Origin: Chrysomallon squamiferum
Taxonomy: Eukaryota > Mollusca > Gastropoda > Neomphalida > Peltospiridae
NCBI GenBank assembly: GCA_012295275.1
Contig: CM022670.1
Span: 35,512,801 to 35,572,800, forward strand
Length of the DNA stretch: 60,000 nt
Direction: 5' to 3'
The notes under the pieces were generated by a model. The model made no database searches, was not told the origin of the DNA, and saw only the letters and a program-made list of their open reading frames with translations. The translations under genes and the position numbers were made by a program. Positions 1-14,846 of this stretch are shown piece by piece. Positions within the stretch are counted from its first letter, which is position 1. Each line of letters opens with the position of its first letter.

Positions 1-120
1 GGGCTAATATTCCATATGTTTTGCGTGCATCGTTAATGTTAAAACAGTAGGTAGAAGATTATCGCAGCCAGGAGTACATCCTAGTTGGAAATATGACCCA
101 GTTTCCTAAAAGCCTGTTCG

Positions 121-345
121 TCAATAATAACAAGATCCATAATGAGACAGTATTGATCGAGACAATATGGCCGCCAAACTCTCTGCGCAGCCTCCATCTT
201 GCCCGCAGACAATGCCGTTAAAAGCTGTCTCATAAGCGAAATAATTGAGAAAGCGGGATTGGAGCTCGCTGAGAAAGCCCGAGGTGTGGCCTGTCGTAGG
301 ATCGAGTCTTGTCACTGTATATCCTTCGGCTTGTAGAGATAACAT
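121..345 (-). other. Unidentified coding-like fragment, 74 codons
   Basis: A minus-strand open frame starts at a Met and reads MLSLQAEGYTVTRLDPTTGH onward, ending in SHYGSCYY and a stop. The stretch is much less AT-rich and less repetitive than its surroundings and has a balanced amino-acid composition, which suggests real or recently real coding sequence. The frame stays open upstream of the Met for a few codons (LKDSRVR). Past the stop, a shifted frame also reads protein-like sequence for about 15 codons, so a frameshifted transposon or gene fragment is plausible. I do not recognise the family and assign no function. Confidence 0.3.
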
Positions 346-359
346 TCTGACCCTACTGT

Positions 360-439
360 CTTTTAGGTTCTGCTGTTGCTCGTGGCCATAATCTTTTGTT
401 TTTATGGGGAGTCATAATCATTATGTATAACTATGATTT

Positions 440-511
<72 letters not shown>

Positions 512-1017
512 ATCATTGTATATAACTATGATTTTTTTTCTTTTTTTTTTCTTTAATCTGACATTTAATATATTTTTTTACAAGGACAATACTAAAATCA
601 GGCTGCTTAATCATTCTAATGAAGTTATCAATCAATACTAGTAAACCAGTTTTTTTTAGTCATTTTTTTTCTGTTTATCGAAGGACATTTTGAAAACATT
701 ACATTGTAGTATCACACCTAAAAAAAAATAAATAATAATGAAAAAAAAGAAATTTAAGCCATGAATTAAAAAGATATAAATATTAATATCTTCCTTTTTT
801 TTTTTTTTTTTTTATCGAAGGATTTTTTTTAACGATTTTACTAAATTACATATTTTAAATATTTATTTTTGTAAAAATACATGGCATTTTTATTTCCTTG
901 GGTTTTTTTACAGAGACTAATTATATTTTCTGTTTATTTGTTTGAATCTATATGGCATTTTTCTTTCTCTCTTTCTCTCTCTAATTATATTTTCTGTTTC
1001 TTTGTTTCAATCTATAT

Positions 1018-1048
<31 letters not shown>

Positions 1049-1294
1049 GCTTGATCTCCAAATGTTTCTCACCTAGAAGACACTGATCCCTGAAGTCAGT
1101 GAATATTTCAAGCCAAAGATTATAAACAAAATAATTAAAAACCTAGTCACTGTGTTCATTTTCTATTACCCACGTGGTATTTGCCCACCAAAACCACACA
1201 TTCACTCATTCTTATAACCTCCTTTCTCATAAACTGTAACGGCCAGTGTATTTCACTATTTTTTAATCATCATGAACTACATGCATTAATCGAA

Positions 1295-1329
<35 letters not shown>

Positions 1330-1672
1330 TATTAATAATAATAATAATAATTTATTAGTTTACTTACTTCTATTTTGTTTCATTTAATTTTTTTTCTTTC
1401 CTTCCTTCTTTCTTTCTTTAGTCCTTTTTTTTTTTTACATTTATTTATTTGCTTACATACTTATTTACTTAGTAATTTTATTTTTATTTACTTACTTATC
1501 TTAGTTTTAATTTTCTTATTTACTCATTGATTTCTTTCTTTATCTGTTTGTTCTCGAGATCGGTGATAATTAAGAGCTTACCTCATTAAATGAAAATAAT
1601 AATAATAACAATAATAATAATAACTAATAATAATGATAATAATAATAACTAATAATAATGGTAATAATGATA

Positions 1673-1709
<37 letters not shown>

Positions 1710-2039
1710 TTAAGAAGAATAATAATGTGCACAAATTTATTTATCAATTTATTTTAATATTTATTTTATATTATTTTTCTTTATTTAATTACTTACAAAA
1801 TTTATTTTTATTTACGTATTTATTTTAATTTAATTTTATTTATTTCTATATCGTTAACTTATTTATTTTTTAATTTATTTATTTATTCTCTAGATCGGTG
1901 AATAGTTAAAAAAAAAAAAAAAAAAAATGCCTATGCTAAATGTTTTTCTATTACAGCCTTGTGTAGTAATTTAATAATGATAATAATGAGATTTCTTTCA
2001 GTTTTTCGATTAGTGGCGAGGATATTTCATAAATATACT

Positions 2040-2040
<1 letters not shown>
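360..2040. repeat. Low-complexity intergenic DNA, no gene seen
   Basis: AT-rich stretch with a (CT)n tract at about 444-510, a second at 1021-1048, (AAT)n tracts at about 1297-1327 and 1666-1709, and long T-rich TTTA/TTTC runs. The part after about 1700 (ATTTATTT-rich, then a TTCTC.AGATCGGTGA element) recurs near 32410-32620, 40440-40640 and 44880-45070, so it belongs to a dispersed repeat of this locus. No coding region is supported. Confidence 0.6.
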
Positions 2041-4640
<2,600 letters not shown>

Positions 4641-5073
4641 TTTATATTAAACGAACGTTAAAGGTATATGAATTCTATAAAAATTTTATAATGTTAACAT
4701 CGTACGAGTACAGAAACTATTAAGTTTTTTGCACCTGCAGTAATAAGCACTAGACATAACTTATATACTCCTAAGTGTTGAACAAAACATTAAAACAAAT
4801 AATGTCGAAGACATTAAATAACGTACTATCTTCAGAGAAAAACAGTAATAATTTCGAAAACATCAAAATGGCATAGTATTTACAACTAAAAACTAAGTAA
4901 GCACTTATGTAAATATGTACATTTATTGATTTTGTTTCTATTTTTCTTTTACTGTTTTTTTTTTAAATTATTATTTCATTATTTTTATACGTTGACTGAT
5001 TTTTTTATTGACTATCATCATTATTTTCTCATCATCATCATCATCATCATCATTTTTCTACTTTTCTAGAACA

Positions 5074-7511
5074 ATGGGCTTAATAAGTTCCAAGTTAGAA
5101 AGCTATTTCTTAGCTGACAGAGAACCCCGTGAAAATATTTACAAGTACATTGACAGAAAGATTCAGCCAGATACTCGTTATCTCGACATGTGTGCCCAGA
5201 CGGTTGACGAAGTTGTACAATACCTGTACCAAAACCTTTCGACTAAACTTCAAGAGGATCTGTATTGGAAACTGAGTAGTTATCAGTTGAGACAAGTCAA
5301 CGTCAAGAGAATTTTGAAGGTACACGCATTTGGAAGTTTTCTTCTTTTTTGTTTTTATACATTTCTTTATTTTTATTTTTATTTTTTTATTTAGAAAGTT
5401 TTTTTTATTTATATTTTTTTAAAGTTTCTTTTCATTATTATTATTTTTTTTTTTTTTTTTTTTTTTTTTGTTGATAGGTGATATTTAGTTCTTTTAAACG
5501 TTATTAAAAATGAACATCATCGATAACAGCGATATCTCTCAGGACGATGATGATAATCATGATGATAATAATGATGATAATGAAAGTTGTGATCAGTAAA
5601 CTGTTTTCTACTTACTGTTGTGTAGATGATGTGTGCATAGCTGCGCTTATTTCTTGGTTGCAACAGAGAAATTTATGTCTCTGTGTTTAAATAAGTATAT
5701 GTGTGGATGTTTCTGTGTGTATATGTATGTGTAACATATCAAAACAGTTATATGTGAACGTGTTGGTGTATGTATTTCTGTTACATACATACATACACAC
5801 ATATATATATATATTTATACACACACACACACACTTACATACATACATACATTTGTAGCACACGTCTTACCTTTTACAGATCGTTAATTGTGAATTAAAA
5901 CCACTTTTTTAATCTGAAGAATAATATCTACATACTGTTTTGTCTTTCTTACTTTTCAGAGCGGATCACTTGGCAAATCGACTGCCGTGAAAGAAAAATC
6001 CGACATTGATTTAATCATTTTCCTGAACGGGATATCCAGTATCAAGGAACTGAGTGAACTAATGCCCAGCATATTGAGCTGTTTAAGAAACATGATGTTA
6101 GAAATGTTGAACAGCAGCAGAGTGAAAGGGATTGAAGTCAAACGCGTGACGAAGTTTTCCGTTGGTCTCATACTTACAACTCGTGATGGTTCAAAGATTG
6201 AAATGGATTTGCTTCCAGCACTGGACATCACTAAGTCACGTACGTAGATTATTCATAGAATTCAAAAATTAATATAATTTCATTATATGCAGCCAAACTC
6301 CTACATACTACTTAGGTAAAGTATTAATTGTGTGGAGACTGAGACTGTGACTGACACAGTCGCTCTTCACAGCAGCTTGCTCTGATTAGCACGTTAATTC
6401 TTCACTCACTGTTTATACAGCATTAGTCCAAACATTCAAAACAAATTTTAGACTGTTGAAGATAATACTGTTTCAGAAGATCAACATTGATTTAAGTGTA
6501 TCTTTCTTGGTATGAAGACATAGTCCAAACACATTCACCTTTTATAATTAATATTTTTCTTCTGCAGCTTTCATTCATACCTCCACATTAACACAATCAT
6601 CACTGTCTCGTGGCCATGATCCGTCTTGATTTCCAAAGAAATCTGACGTGCATGTATGCATATTTGCTGGATAAAAACGTCCATTTCTGTGTTTATTGTA
6701 CTTTATTGTCAAACACCTGGAATCAAATAACAAAGCTCTATATACAAACGTTTACACAGGAAAACCCATTTTTTACCCACAGAATCTTTGGAGGATATTT
6801 ATCAAGAAATGGAGTCCTGTGATGAAGACCTTCGACGATACTACTCTTCAAGTCTCTCGCCAATTCAAAAAGATTTCGTAAACAGCTTTACCTACCCACC
6901 CAAAGTGAAAAATCTCATCAGATTCATGAAATTTTGGGCAAAGGTATGTTGTAGTTATAACAATATTTTTAACTGCTACTCAAACATTGGTTTCCTTTAA
7001 TTATAGTCTGTATATGTATTTATTTTTTCGTAGAAGGAAATGTTCCTAAGAAATAATTGCGGTGAAGATTTTTATTATCGTCGTTCTTTAATATTATTTG
7101 CATTTGTCACTCTATTGTTCTTCTTTTCACCATCATCGTATTTTTATATGTGATATCGCCTTAGAAAATAAATTCAGTTATACTTCAATCAATCTTCTGT
7201 TACTTTAGTTTTCCCTCCTCCTTCTTCTTCTTCTTTACTTTTAAAATTCTATTATCACACAGGTAGAAGACGTTCCGCTCAGATCCTATTTTATTGAGTT
7301 ATTAGTCATCTACAACAATCGGATGAATGATAGAGAGTTCTCGATGAGCTGCAGCTACTCAGACTTTGCCCTTTATGATCATATGAAAGAGTGCCTACAC
7401 ATTCTTACCAAATGTGAGACCTTGAAGATAACGTTCTCAGACAACTACGACTACAGAAACTATGGGAAACCACCTTTTTCGTTAGTATAATATGAATTAT
7501 CAATTCTTCGT

Positions 7512-7584
<73 letters not shown>

Positions 7585-8282
7585 CGACGGTTGGAAAAAC
7601 CACTCTCATCATTCCATGATTTGCTTTCATCTATCATCAGGAAGAGTTATTTTCATATACACTCATATATTTAAGAACAAAATAAGTTTTATAACCACTG
7701 AAATAGGATATAGTTCAAAGTCCGCACAGAGGATGTTAGTAATTCTTTATCATTTTTCCTTTAATTCTGAACGTTCGAAAGTAAGAAATCGAAGAATATT
7801 CCAACATTTGATATATTAAAATTTTCATTGTCTTTTAAATAATTTTTTTAAAGATACTCTGGAGTATTGTTCTTGTTAGTTGGTCAAGAAAAACCAAATA
7901 CCAATGTTGCGTAAGTACACGGCATTTTTTCCCTTTCGGTTACATACTAACTAAAATTCGAAATTCTCTGATGAAGTTATCTGAAATTAATATATGTATA
8001 TGTGTGTGCCTGCATCTGTGTGTTTGTGTGTGTGTTTGTGAGTGTGTGTGTGTGTGTGTGACTGTGCGTGCGAGTGTGTGTGTGGAAACAGATGTAGTAC
8101 TCTGAGAATAACATACGTTATACTTTTCACGTTTCTCATATCCTTTTATTTACAGAACACTTCCATATCTTCTTGACCCGGCCAATCCATTCATGAATGT
8201 AGCACCGAGTCCAGAAAAGGCTTTTATTGTAAGCATGAAGGCAAAAGAACTCCTCGACAACTGGGATCGCATATTTCCATAA
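5074..8282 (+). CDS. OAS-like nucleotidyltransferase, copy A (5 exons, 343 aa)
   Basis: Exons 5074-5319, 5960-6239, 6783-6943, 7263-7480 and 8156-8282 give 1032 nt with consistent phases and GT-AG borders. Enzymes of this family bind nucleic acid (classically dsRNA) and make oligonucleotide second messengers from NTPs; the product here is unknown. Visible motifs: G84-S85 in SGSLGKS, K88, metal-binding D97 and D99 in SDIDL, third Asp D165 in EMDLLPA, an LIRFMKFW helix at about 219-226, and LLDPANPFMN at about 307-316. Residues near 23-34 (YKYIDRKIQPDT) align with the OAS N-terminal helix. Length matches the catalytic core of OAS1. MGLISSK is a probable N-myristoylation start. The ATG lies 4 nt after a CTAG acceptor, implying an upstream leader exon. 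No cGAS-type zinc ribbon is visible. The OAS versus cGLR label is not resolved. Confidence 0.85.
7517..7581 (+). repeat. (GA)n tract in intron 4 of copy A
   Basis: A pure AG dinucleotide run starts about 35 bases after the exon 4 donor and is preceded by TTCTTCGTTTCAG, which resembles a 3' splice site. The same placement recurs in copies C, D, E, G, H and I. Confidence 0.9.
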
Positions 8283-9130
8283 CAGAAATAAATTCAGGAT
8301 TCTTTGTGCAATATGATTATAGCTGAAGGACTGAAAAATATAAACTTTACACAATAAGATCAATTTCTTGGCAGTCTAGAATCTAGTCTAAAATAATTGT
8401 TTTCTTTGACAGGTATTTCAATCATTGCTGATTTTTCTTATTATCGTTACTGATTGTTTATTCTAATCTGAAAAAAATCGCTTCTATTGAAAGTATTAAT
8501 GTGGTGTAATTCATATTTCGTGTTGTTGTTTTGATTGTAACATCATTGTTTCAGTTCTAGAAACGAAGTATCTAAAATAATTAGATTAATCATTTAGTTT
8601 CACAATTTAAAATTAATTAGTTATGAAGTATAATCAAGATTTAAGAATGACTAACACAAAATAAGTTTAATATTAACTGTAATAATTAACGGTTAATTAC
8701 GAAATACAGTTATAAAACAATATGTTTACAATTGCTTCAGCGTTTTTTATTTTTATTTTTAAGCAAAACAAAAAGCGATATAACACAAAACTCACACGAT
8801 TAAAAATAGGGTAAAAGGAACAGACAATTAAAATTACTAGTCGAACAGATATGTCATTTCGGTGGCGCATAATAAAATTTGATACCTCGTTATGTTTCTA
8901 AAGCCATGTGAAATTATTCTTACAGATTATGTTTAGCTGTCATTAAAAGTTGCACTGTTTATAAAAAACAAACAATGCAAATCAAGAAAAAAGACAACAC
9001 TCGAGCGACGGCTGATGTGCACAAAGCAGTTTTCCGATTCTTTTTCTGCTGTAACTGACACAGTCTGAGTTTTACTTTAGAACAGAAAAGCAAAAGCAAC
9101 GCGTTTAGTCCATATTCCGGACCGGGTCAG
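8283..9130 (+). repeat. Conserved 3' flank of unit A
   Basis: AT-rich non-coding stretch between gene A and the antisense fragment. It recurs with high similarity after the other copies at about 15473-16340, 22904-23740, 37756-38470, 43263-43800, 50250-50990, 53779-54520 and 57246-57960. Recognisable parts are GGCAGTCTAGAATCTAG, AAGTATTAATGTGGTGTAAT, a TTGCTTCAGCGTTTTT segment and CATTTCGGTGG. No open frame of substance is present. Confidence 0.75.
8287..8292 (+). promoter_or_regulatory. Poly(A) signal AATAAA of copy A
   Basis: AATAAA begins 5 bases after the TAA stop (8280-8282), implying a very short 3' UTR if it is used. Confidence 0.5.
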
Positions 9131-9140
9131 TTAACTATTT

Positions 9141-9418
9141 CTATGCAGTTGGAACACATTTCGTTGATTCTTCGACCTTCTGAGTGCTCGATTTGGGTTT
9201 ACCCTTCAAGACATCGAATTTTCCTAATTTGACTTCGGTCTCAATTTTCTTAGCTTCGGGGGTGTCCATGGCAACGAAGTACTTATCCACTTTTCTTTCA
9301 GCTCTTGTTGGGGCCTTCCATTTGCTTGCACATTCCTTGATCGGCAGAAGAGAGAAGCAAATCTGTTTGGTCTTCTTCAAGGTTTTCATCAGAGTGGTCT
9401 GAGAAATGACGGATGTTT
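9141..9418 (-). pseudogene. Last exon of a vitellogenin-like vWD protein, fragment V1
   Basis: Read on the minus strand, an acceptor at about 9419 opens a 278-nt exon with an intact frame: ETSVISQTTLMKTLKKTKQI, then CFSLLP, KECASKWKAP, VAMDTPEAKK and a terminal KCVPTA stop. Four cysteines are spread across it. Directly upstream on the minus strand lie vWD-domain exons (9801-9925 and 10432-10638) whose donor phase fits this exon. A vWD domain followed by a short Cys-containing tail at the C-terminus is typical of vitellogenin/large lipid transfer proteins, but the precise family is inferred. No earlier exons exist in the window, so this is a carried-along 3' end, not a complete gene. Confidence 0.5.
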
Positions 9419-9541
9419 CTGGAATAGTTTCAAATAATATTTTCAGAATCCTATCTGACTAAAAAATGAAAAGCATATTTCTCGTACAGTAGTATAAGGA
9501 AAAGTATGGATTAGAAGCTATAATTAATATTATCATCCACA

Positions 9542-9665
<124 letters not shown>

Positions 9666-9800
9666 GGTGATTCTTTTTGTTGTTGTTGTTGTTGTTGTTG
9701 TTATATTTGATTACTTTTTAATTAAATTTATTTGCTGCTTATGAATTACTTAAGAGAGTCTGTAATAAGTGTTTTGTATAAACGTGAAAACTGAACTAAC

Positions 9801-9925
9801 CAGCATGCTCGTTGGGGTAGGAGTTGGCGTATTTGCGATGAATTTTCTCATGGTGGCACTGTGGTTCTGGAATGAGATAGCTGAACACGAAGGGAGTGGG
9901 GACAGTATAGACGTTACCCTTTGGA
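9801..9925 (-). pseudogene. Truncated vWD exon, fragment V1
   Basis: The minus-strand frame gives a partial vWD exon ending in NSYPNEHAG-type sequence with the donor GTTAGT. It contains the conserved SYLIPEPQCHHEKIH motif family seen intact at 10432-10638. At about 9925 it is fused directly to a second copy of the last exon, showing a deletion or unequal exchange between two neighbouring fragments. Confidence 0.5.
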
Positions 9926-10149
9926 TTTGGGTTTACCCTTCAAGACATCGAATTTTCCTAATTTGACTTCGGTCTCAATTTTCTTAGCTTCGGGGGTGTC
10001 CATGGCAACGCAGTACATATCGACTTTTCTTTCAGCTGTTGTTGGGGCCTTGCGTTTGCTAGGACATTCCTTGATTGGCAGAATAAAGAACCAAATCTGT
10101 TTGGTCTTCTAGGTTTTGATCAAAGTCGTCTGAGATATTACAGATGTTT
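9921..10149 (-). pseudogene. Last exon, vitellogenin-like fragment V2 (nonsense)
   Basis: Second copy of the same C-terminal exon, lacking its final codons. A 3-nt loss changes ACC-TTG-AAG-AAG to ACC-TAG-AAG, giving an in-frame stop, and the first conserved Cys codon (TGC) has become TGG. It is therefore not functional as read. The same TAG lesion occurs at 31400-31410 and ties the two fragments to a common broken ancestor. Confidence 0.5.
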
Positions 10150-10234
10150 CTGAAATACTTTCAAATAATATTTCTGGGACAGTAATATAAGGAAAAGTAT
10201 GGATGAGAAGCTATAATTGATATTATCATCTACA

Positions 10235-10296
<62 letters not shown>

Positions 10297-10431
10297 GGCG
10301 ATTCATTTTGTTGTTCTTGTTGTTGTTGTTGTGATATTTGATTACTTTTCAATTAATTTTATTTGCTGGTTATGAAATACTTAAGAGCGTCTGTAATAAG
10401 TGTTTTGTATAAAACAGAAAACTGAACTAAC

Positions 10432-10638
10432 CAGCATGCTCGTTCGGGTAGAAGTTGGCGTATTTGCGATGAATTTTCTCATGGTGGCACTGTGGTTCTG
10501 GAATGAGGTAGCTGGACATGAAGGGAGTGGGGACAGTATACACGTTACCCTTTGGTCCTTCGTATTCGGCTGTCCACTGACCGTCAAAGTAACTGCACAA
10601 ACCGCAAGTCTTTTTTCTGAAAACTGGAAACACCTGTT
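10432..10638 (-). pseudogene. vWD exon of vitellogenin-like protein, fragment V2
   Basis: A minus-strand exon of 207 nt lies between an acceptor (CATTGCAG) and a donor (GTTAGT) and has an open frame. It reads QVFPVFRKKTCGLCSYFDGQ, then EYEGPKGNVYTVPTPF and SYLIPEPQCHHEKIH. The CGLC-x-x-FDG motif is the hallmark of the second half of a vWD domain. Exon phase 1 at the donor matches the following last exon. The first half of the vWD domain and all earlier exons are missing. Confidence 0.55.
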
Positions 10639-10837
10639 CTGCAATGAGAAACAAAATACGGTTTATCAAATGTTTGTAAAATGATTTACTGAATGTCAAA
10701 GTTCCTGCATATATGTGATCTCTAATTTTACAAATAAATCATAAACTGCACAAAAGCAAAATCCTAAATAAAAAGATATTTCGAAATTAACTTTTTATTT
10801 CTCAGACTTCCACATAAGCACAGAAACACGCGTAATG

Positions 10838-10890
<53 letters not shown>
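10838..10890. repeat. (CA)n microsatellite
   Basis: CA dinucleotide run beyond the vWD exon. A shorter equivalent interrupts the vWD exon itself in unit B (about 17022-17034). Confidence 0.9.
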
Positions 10891-10892
<2 letters not shown>

Positions 10893-11159
10893 TACAGATA
10901 GATATTTTAAACAATGTTTTTTTGTTTTCATTTTCTGCATTGCATTGCTTCTTTTTTTTTCTGAAATCAATCTTCTTCGGTTATATGTTATTTTTATTAT
11001 TAGAATAATAATAATATCAGTCTTTGATAATTTCTACGCAGCTTGTTTGTTTTGTTTGTTCTGCCACATTTCGTTTGTTCTGCCACATTCTGAGTGATGG
11101 ATTTGGGTTTACCCTTCCGAAATTGACTTCGGTATCAATTTCCTTAGCTTCGGAAGACC

Positions 11160-11315
11160 CAAACAACTTCATCTATTAATTAATCACCATTCTGTATTGT
11201 CTTTGACCAAATGGAACAAAACCTTAAATCGCTTATTTTATGCGTACACGTATGTATGTGTATCTGTATATATATATACATTATTATTAATATTCATATT
11301 TTCATTATTATTATT

Positions 11316-11348
<33 letters not shown>

Positions 11349-11807
11349 AATGTATTTTTTGTTGAAATTTCTCAGTATCCCTGTGGACCAGTTGGTGATC
11401 AACACTTATATTCGAAATGCTATGTATAGACTGATGCCTTACAAAGTAGGTTAGTACCTGATGCATCTGTATCTCTGTATACATGTACTCCTTGCATGAC
11501 TGTAATGAAAACTGTCACCTATTAAATACAATATTAAAATATTTTCTCTTTTTCATTATTTTCATTTCTTTTCTTTTCTTTTCATTTCTTTTTGTTTTAT
11601 TTTTTCTTTGTTTGTGCGTATGTATATCTGAATGAGAATCTTAATACTATAACTTTAATTAAATTATAATAATATTTTACCTGGTCATTTTAACCAAACA
11701 GACCTAAACAGGTCCATTTATTAATCAAGTAAATGGAACAAAACCTTTAATCACTGATTGATTTTATATCTGTATGTGTCTATATAAATATATATACATA
11801 CAGATAA

Positions 11808-11849
<42 letters not shown>

Positions 11850-11917
11850 CATCATCATCATCATCATCATCATTATTATTATTATTATTAATATTATTAT
11901 CATCATCATCATCATCA

Positions 11918-11948
<31 letters not shown>

Positions 11949-13001
11949 CATCATCATCATCATTATTATTATTAATGCACTTCTTATCAAAATTTCTCAG
12001 TATCCCTGTGGACCAGTTAGGGATCAACTGTTATGATCGAAATGCTATTTATAGACTGATATTTAAGAAAGTACGGTTAGTACCTGATCCTACTCTATCT
12101 CTGTACTCATGTACACCTTGCACGACTGAGATAAAAACTGTCACCTATTAATACTATCGTAGTTTTGCAAGTTACACTCAGATTGTCCTAAAAACATGCT
12201 CTAGTTATCGCCCCTTTTCGAAGAAAAACCAACAACATGACGTGTTAGAATTTTATTTCTTTATTCGGATTTCTGACAAGTAATTCATTTGGCAGCACAA
12301 ATTTTAGGTAAGTTATTTTATACTTTAATAAATAGCAGGCGACAAAACAAAGATATATTCACATACCGTTAACAGGTGAACTACTGTAATTTTATCAGAT
12401 CTATACTGTTACGAGATTTAACTCTATTTAGGTTACAGGGGAGATACAGCAAAACAGTCTATTTACGGAGCAGAAACAGGTTTTACATGTAGTTCGTATG
12501 ACGGATGTGTTATTCATAAAGGAAGCATTCAGATAGATTTTGTTAATCTTTAGATGTAAAATAGCTTCAGAGAAATTTTGAGATAAGTAACGACAAATAG
12601 CTGAAAGTGTAATAGCCGATGTGCGACAGAGTTGTAGATAGTTTTCTGAAAGAATTGTTACGGAGAAAATTTTTAAATACAATATTAAAATACTTTTCTC
12701 TTTTTCTTTTTCATTATTTTCTTTCTTTTTTTTTTTCTTTTCTTTTCTTTTCACTTCGTATGTTTGTGTGTATGTCTGAATGAGGAACCTTAATACTATT
12801 ATTTTAATTAAATTAAAAAGATTTGAAAGATTTTTCCGTAACAGTTCTATCTGAACACCGTCTGGTGTACTCGTCTAAACAAGCCCATTTATTAATCAAG
12901 TAATCATTCTGTATTGTTTCTGGGCAAATGGAACAAAGCCTTTAATCACGGATTGATTTTATATGTGTATGTGTCTATATAAATATAGACACATACATAT
13001 C

Positions 13002-13081
<80 letters not shown>

Positions 13082-14274
13082 ACTTCTTGTCAAAATTTCT
13101 CAATATCCCTGTGGACCAGTTAGGGTTCATCGAAAAACTGTTATAATCGAAATGCTATTTATAGACTGATATTTAAGAAAGTACGGTTAGTACCTGATCC
13201 TACTCTATCTCTGTACTCATGTAGACCTTCCACGACTGGGATAAAAACTGTCACCTATTAATACTATCTTAGTACTGCGAGTTACATTCAGATTGTCCTA
13301 AAAGCTTGCTCTAGTTATCGCCCCTTTTCGAAGAAAACCCAATTACATGACGTGTTAGAATTTCCAGGAAGTGGTTCTATTTTTATTTCTTAATTCGGAT
13401 TTGTGACGAATTAATCGTTTGGCAGGGCAAATATTACGTAAGTTATTGAGTACTTTAATATAAAGCAGCCGCCACAACAAAGATTCATTTATTACCGTTA
13501 ACCGGTGAACTATTGTGGACTGAAGTGAAGTGAAAAAAATTAACGTTCTAATCAGAGCAAGCTGTTGTGGAGCACGTCCACGACGGGCACGCTTTCTGAC
13601 AGGTCAGCGGGCGTGGCCGTCGCAGAAAAGAGTTTTCGGTCGGAAGAGACTGGGTTCTCGTTATGATTGCAGGACACAAGGGAGTGAACTATTGTAATTT
13701 TATTATATCTATACGTTTACGACATTTGTCTCTACTCAGATTACAGAGACGTTACTGCAAAACAGTCTCATTTTACACAGGAGATCCGGGTTCTACATGT
13801 TATTCGGGTGCCTGCTGTGCGCGTTCATAAAGGGAGCATTCAGATAGTTTAGATTTGAAAATGCTGTAGAAAGATATTCAGATAACTTCTGACAAATCAT
13901 TGGGAGGTTAACAGACGAGTACACCAGACGGTGTTCAGATAGAACTGTTACGGAAAAATCTTTCAAATACATTATAAAAAAAAAGAGCTTTTTTTTTTTT
14001 TTTTTTTTATGTTAATGTTAATGATGATATTATATATTATGTATATCCTATGTATATAATACTAATTAAATTAAAATAATACTTTACCTGGTCATTTTAA
14101 CCCAACAGACCTAAGCAAGTCCATTTATTAATTAGGTAACTCTAGGCTGTCTTCTTAAGTAACCATTCTATATTGTCTTTGACAGAATGGGACAAGACCT
14201 TTGATTCAGTGGATGATTTGTTTTAAAATGTTTTTGTATATACATACAAATATACATACGTATACAACATATAC

Positions 14275-14321
<47 letters not shown>

Positions 14322-14440
14322 TATTATTATTTTTGTTATCGTTATCATCATTATTATTTATTTACGTATTTATTTATTTATTTATTTGTTTATTTATTTA
14401 TTTATTCTTAAACGAACGTTAAAGGAATATGAATTCTATA
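11160..14440 (+). repeat. Upstream repeat block of unit B, ~4 copies
   Basis: The TTACCTGGTCATTTT / (ATT)n / ATCCCTGTGGACCAGTT repeat occurs about three times here (GGACCAGTT at about 11385, 12010 and 13113), followed by a fourth partial unit leading into exon 1 at 14847. Between 13508 and 13680 lies a less AT-rich insert (GAGCACGTCCACGACGGGCA) that I do not recognise and do not see in the other blocks. Open frames of poly-Ile/Asn/Asp here are (ATT)n/(ATC)n translations, not genes. Confidence 0.7.
13308..13443 (+). promoter_or_regulatory. Candidate promoter plus leader donor, unit B
   Basis: Carries CCCCTTTTCGAAGAAAACCC, TGACGT at 13348-13353, TTAGAATTTCC, and GCAAATATTAC followed by a GTAAGT donor at 13438. 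A second, shorter module lies at about 12190-12313 with a donor at 12308. Gene B behind it is broken, so this module might instead serve copy C. Confidence 0.25.
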
Positions 14441-14846
14441 AAATTATTAAAATTTTAACATCGTTCGAGTAATGAAACTGTTAAGTTTCTGCACCTGCAG
14501 TAATAAGGATAGACATAACTTATATACTGCTAAGTGTAGAACAAAACATTAAAACAAATAATGTCGAAGACATTAAATAACGTACTTTCTGCACAGAAAA
14601 ACTAAGTAATAATGTCCAAAGCATTAAAATGGCATACTATCTACAGCTAAAAACTAAGTAAACACTTATGTAAATATGTACATTTATTGATTTTGTTTCT
14701 ACTTTTCTTTTACTATTTTTTTCTATTATTATTATTTCATTATTTTTATACGTTGACTGATTTCTTTATTTACTATCATCATTATTTTCTCATCATTATC
14801 ATCATCAACATCATCATCATCATCATTTTTCTACTTTCCTAGAACA

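Noticed and set aside
5110-5325. Minus-strand open frames opposite exon 1 and exon 2 (also 5956-6231, 19546-19761, 20374-20652)
   Set aside because: Shadows of the plus-strand exons, which carry the recognisable family motifs and splice sites.
7492-7674. Open frame encoding an (Arg-Glu)n run, and equals at 36494 and 53495
   Set aside because: A translation of the (GA)n microsatellite, with no conserved coding sequence on either side.
7861-7911. Possible extra exon in intron 4 (AAACCAAATACCAATGTTGC before GTAAGTAC)
   Set aside because: It looks like an exon with a donor, and is partly conserved in B and C, but its length does not fit the phase between exon 4 and exon 5. Direct exon 4 to exon 5 splicing keeps the frame and the OAS motif in all copies.
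12428-12754. 108-codon minus-strand frame starting in Lys/Glu repeats
   Set aside because: Covers an upstream repeat and a T-rich run; equivalents in other units are interrupted and show no domain.
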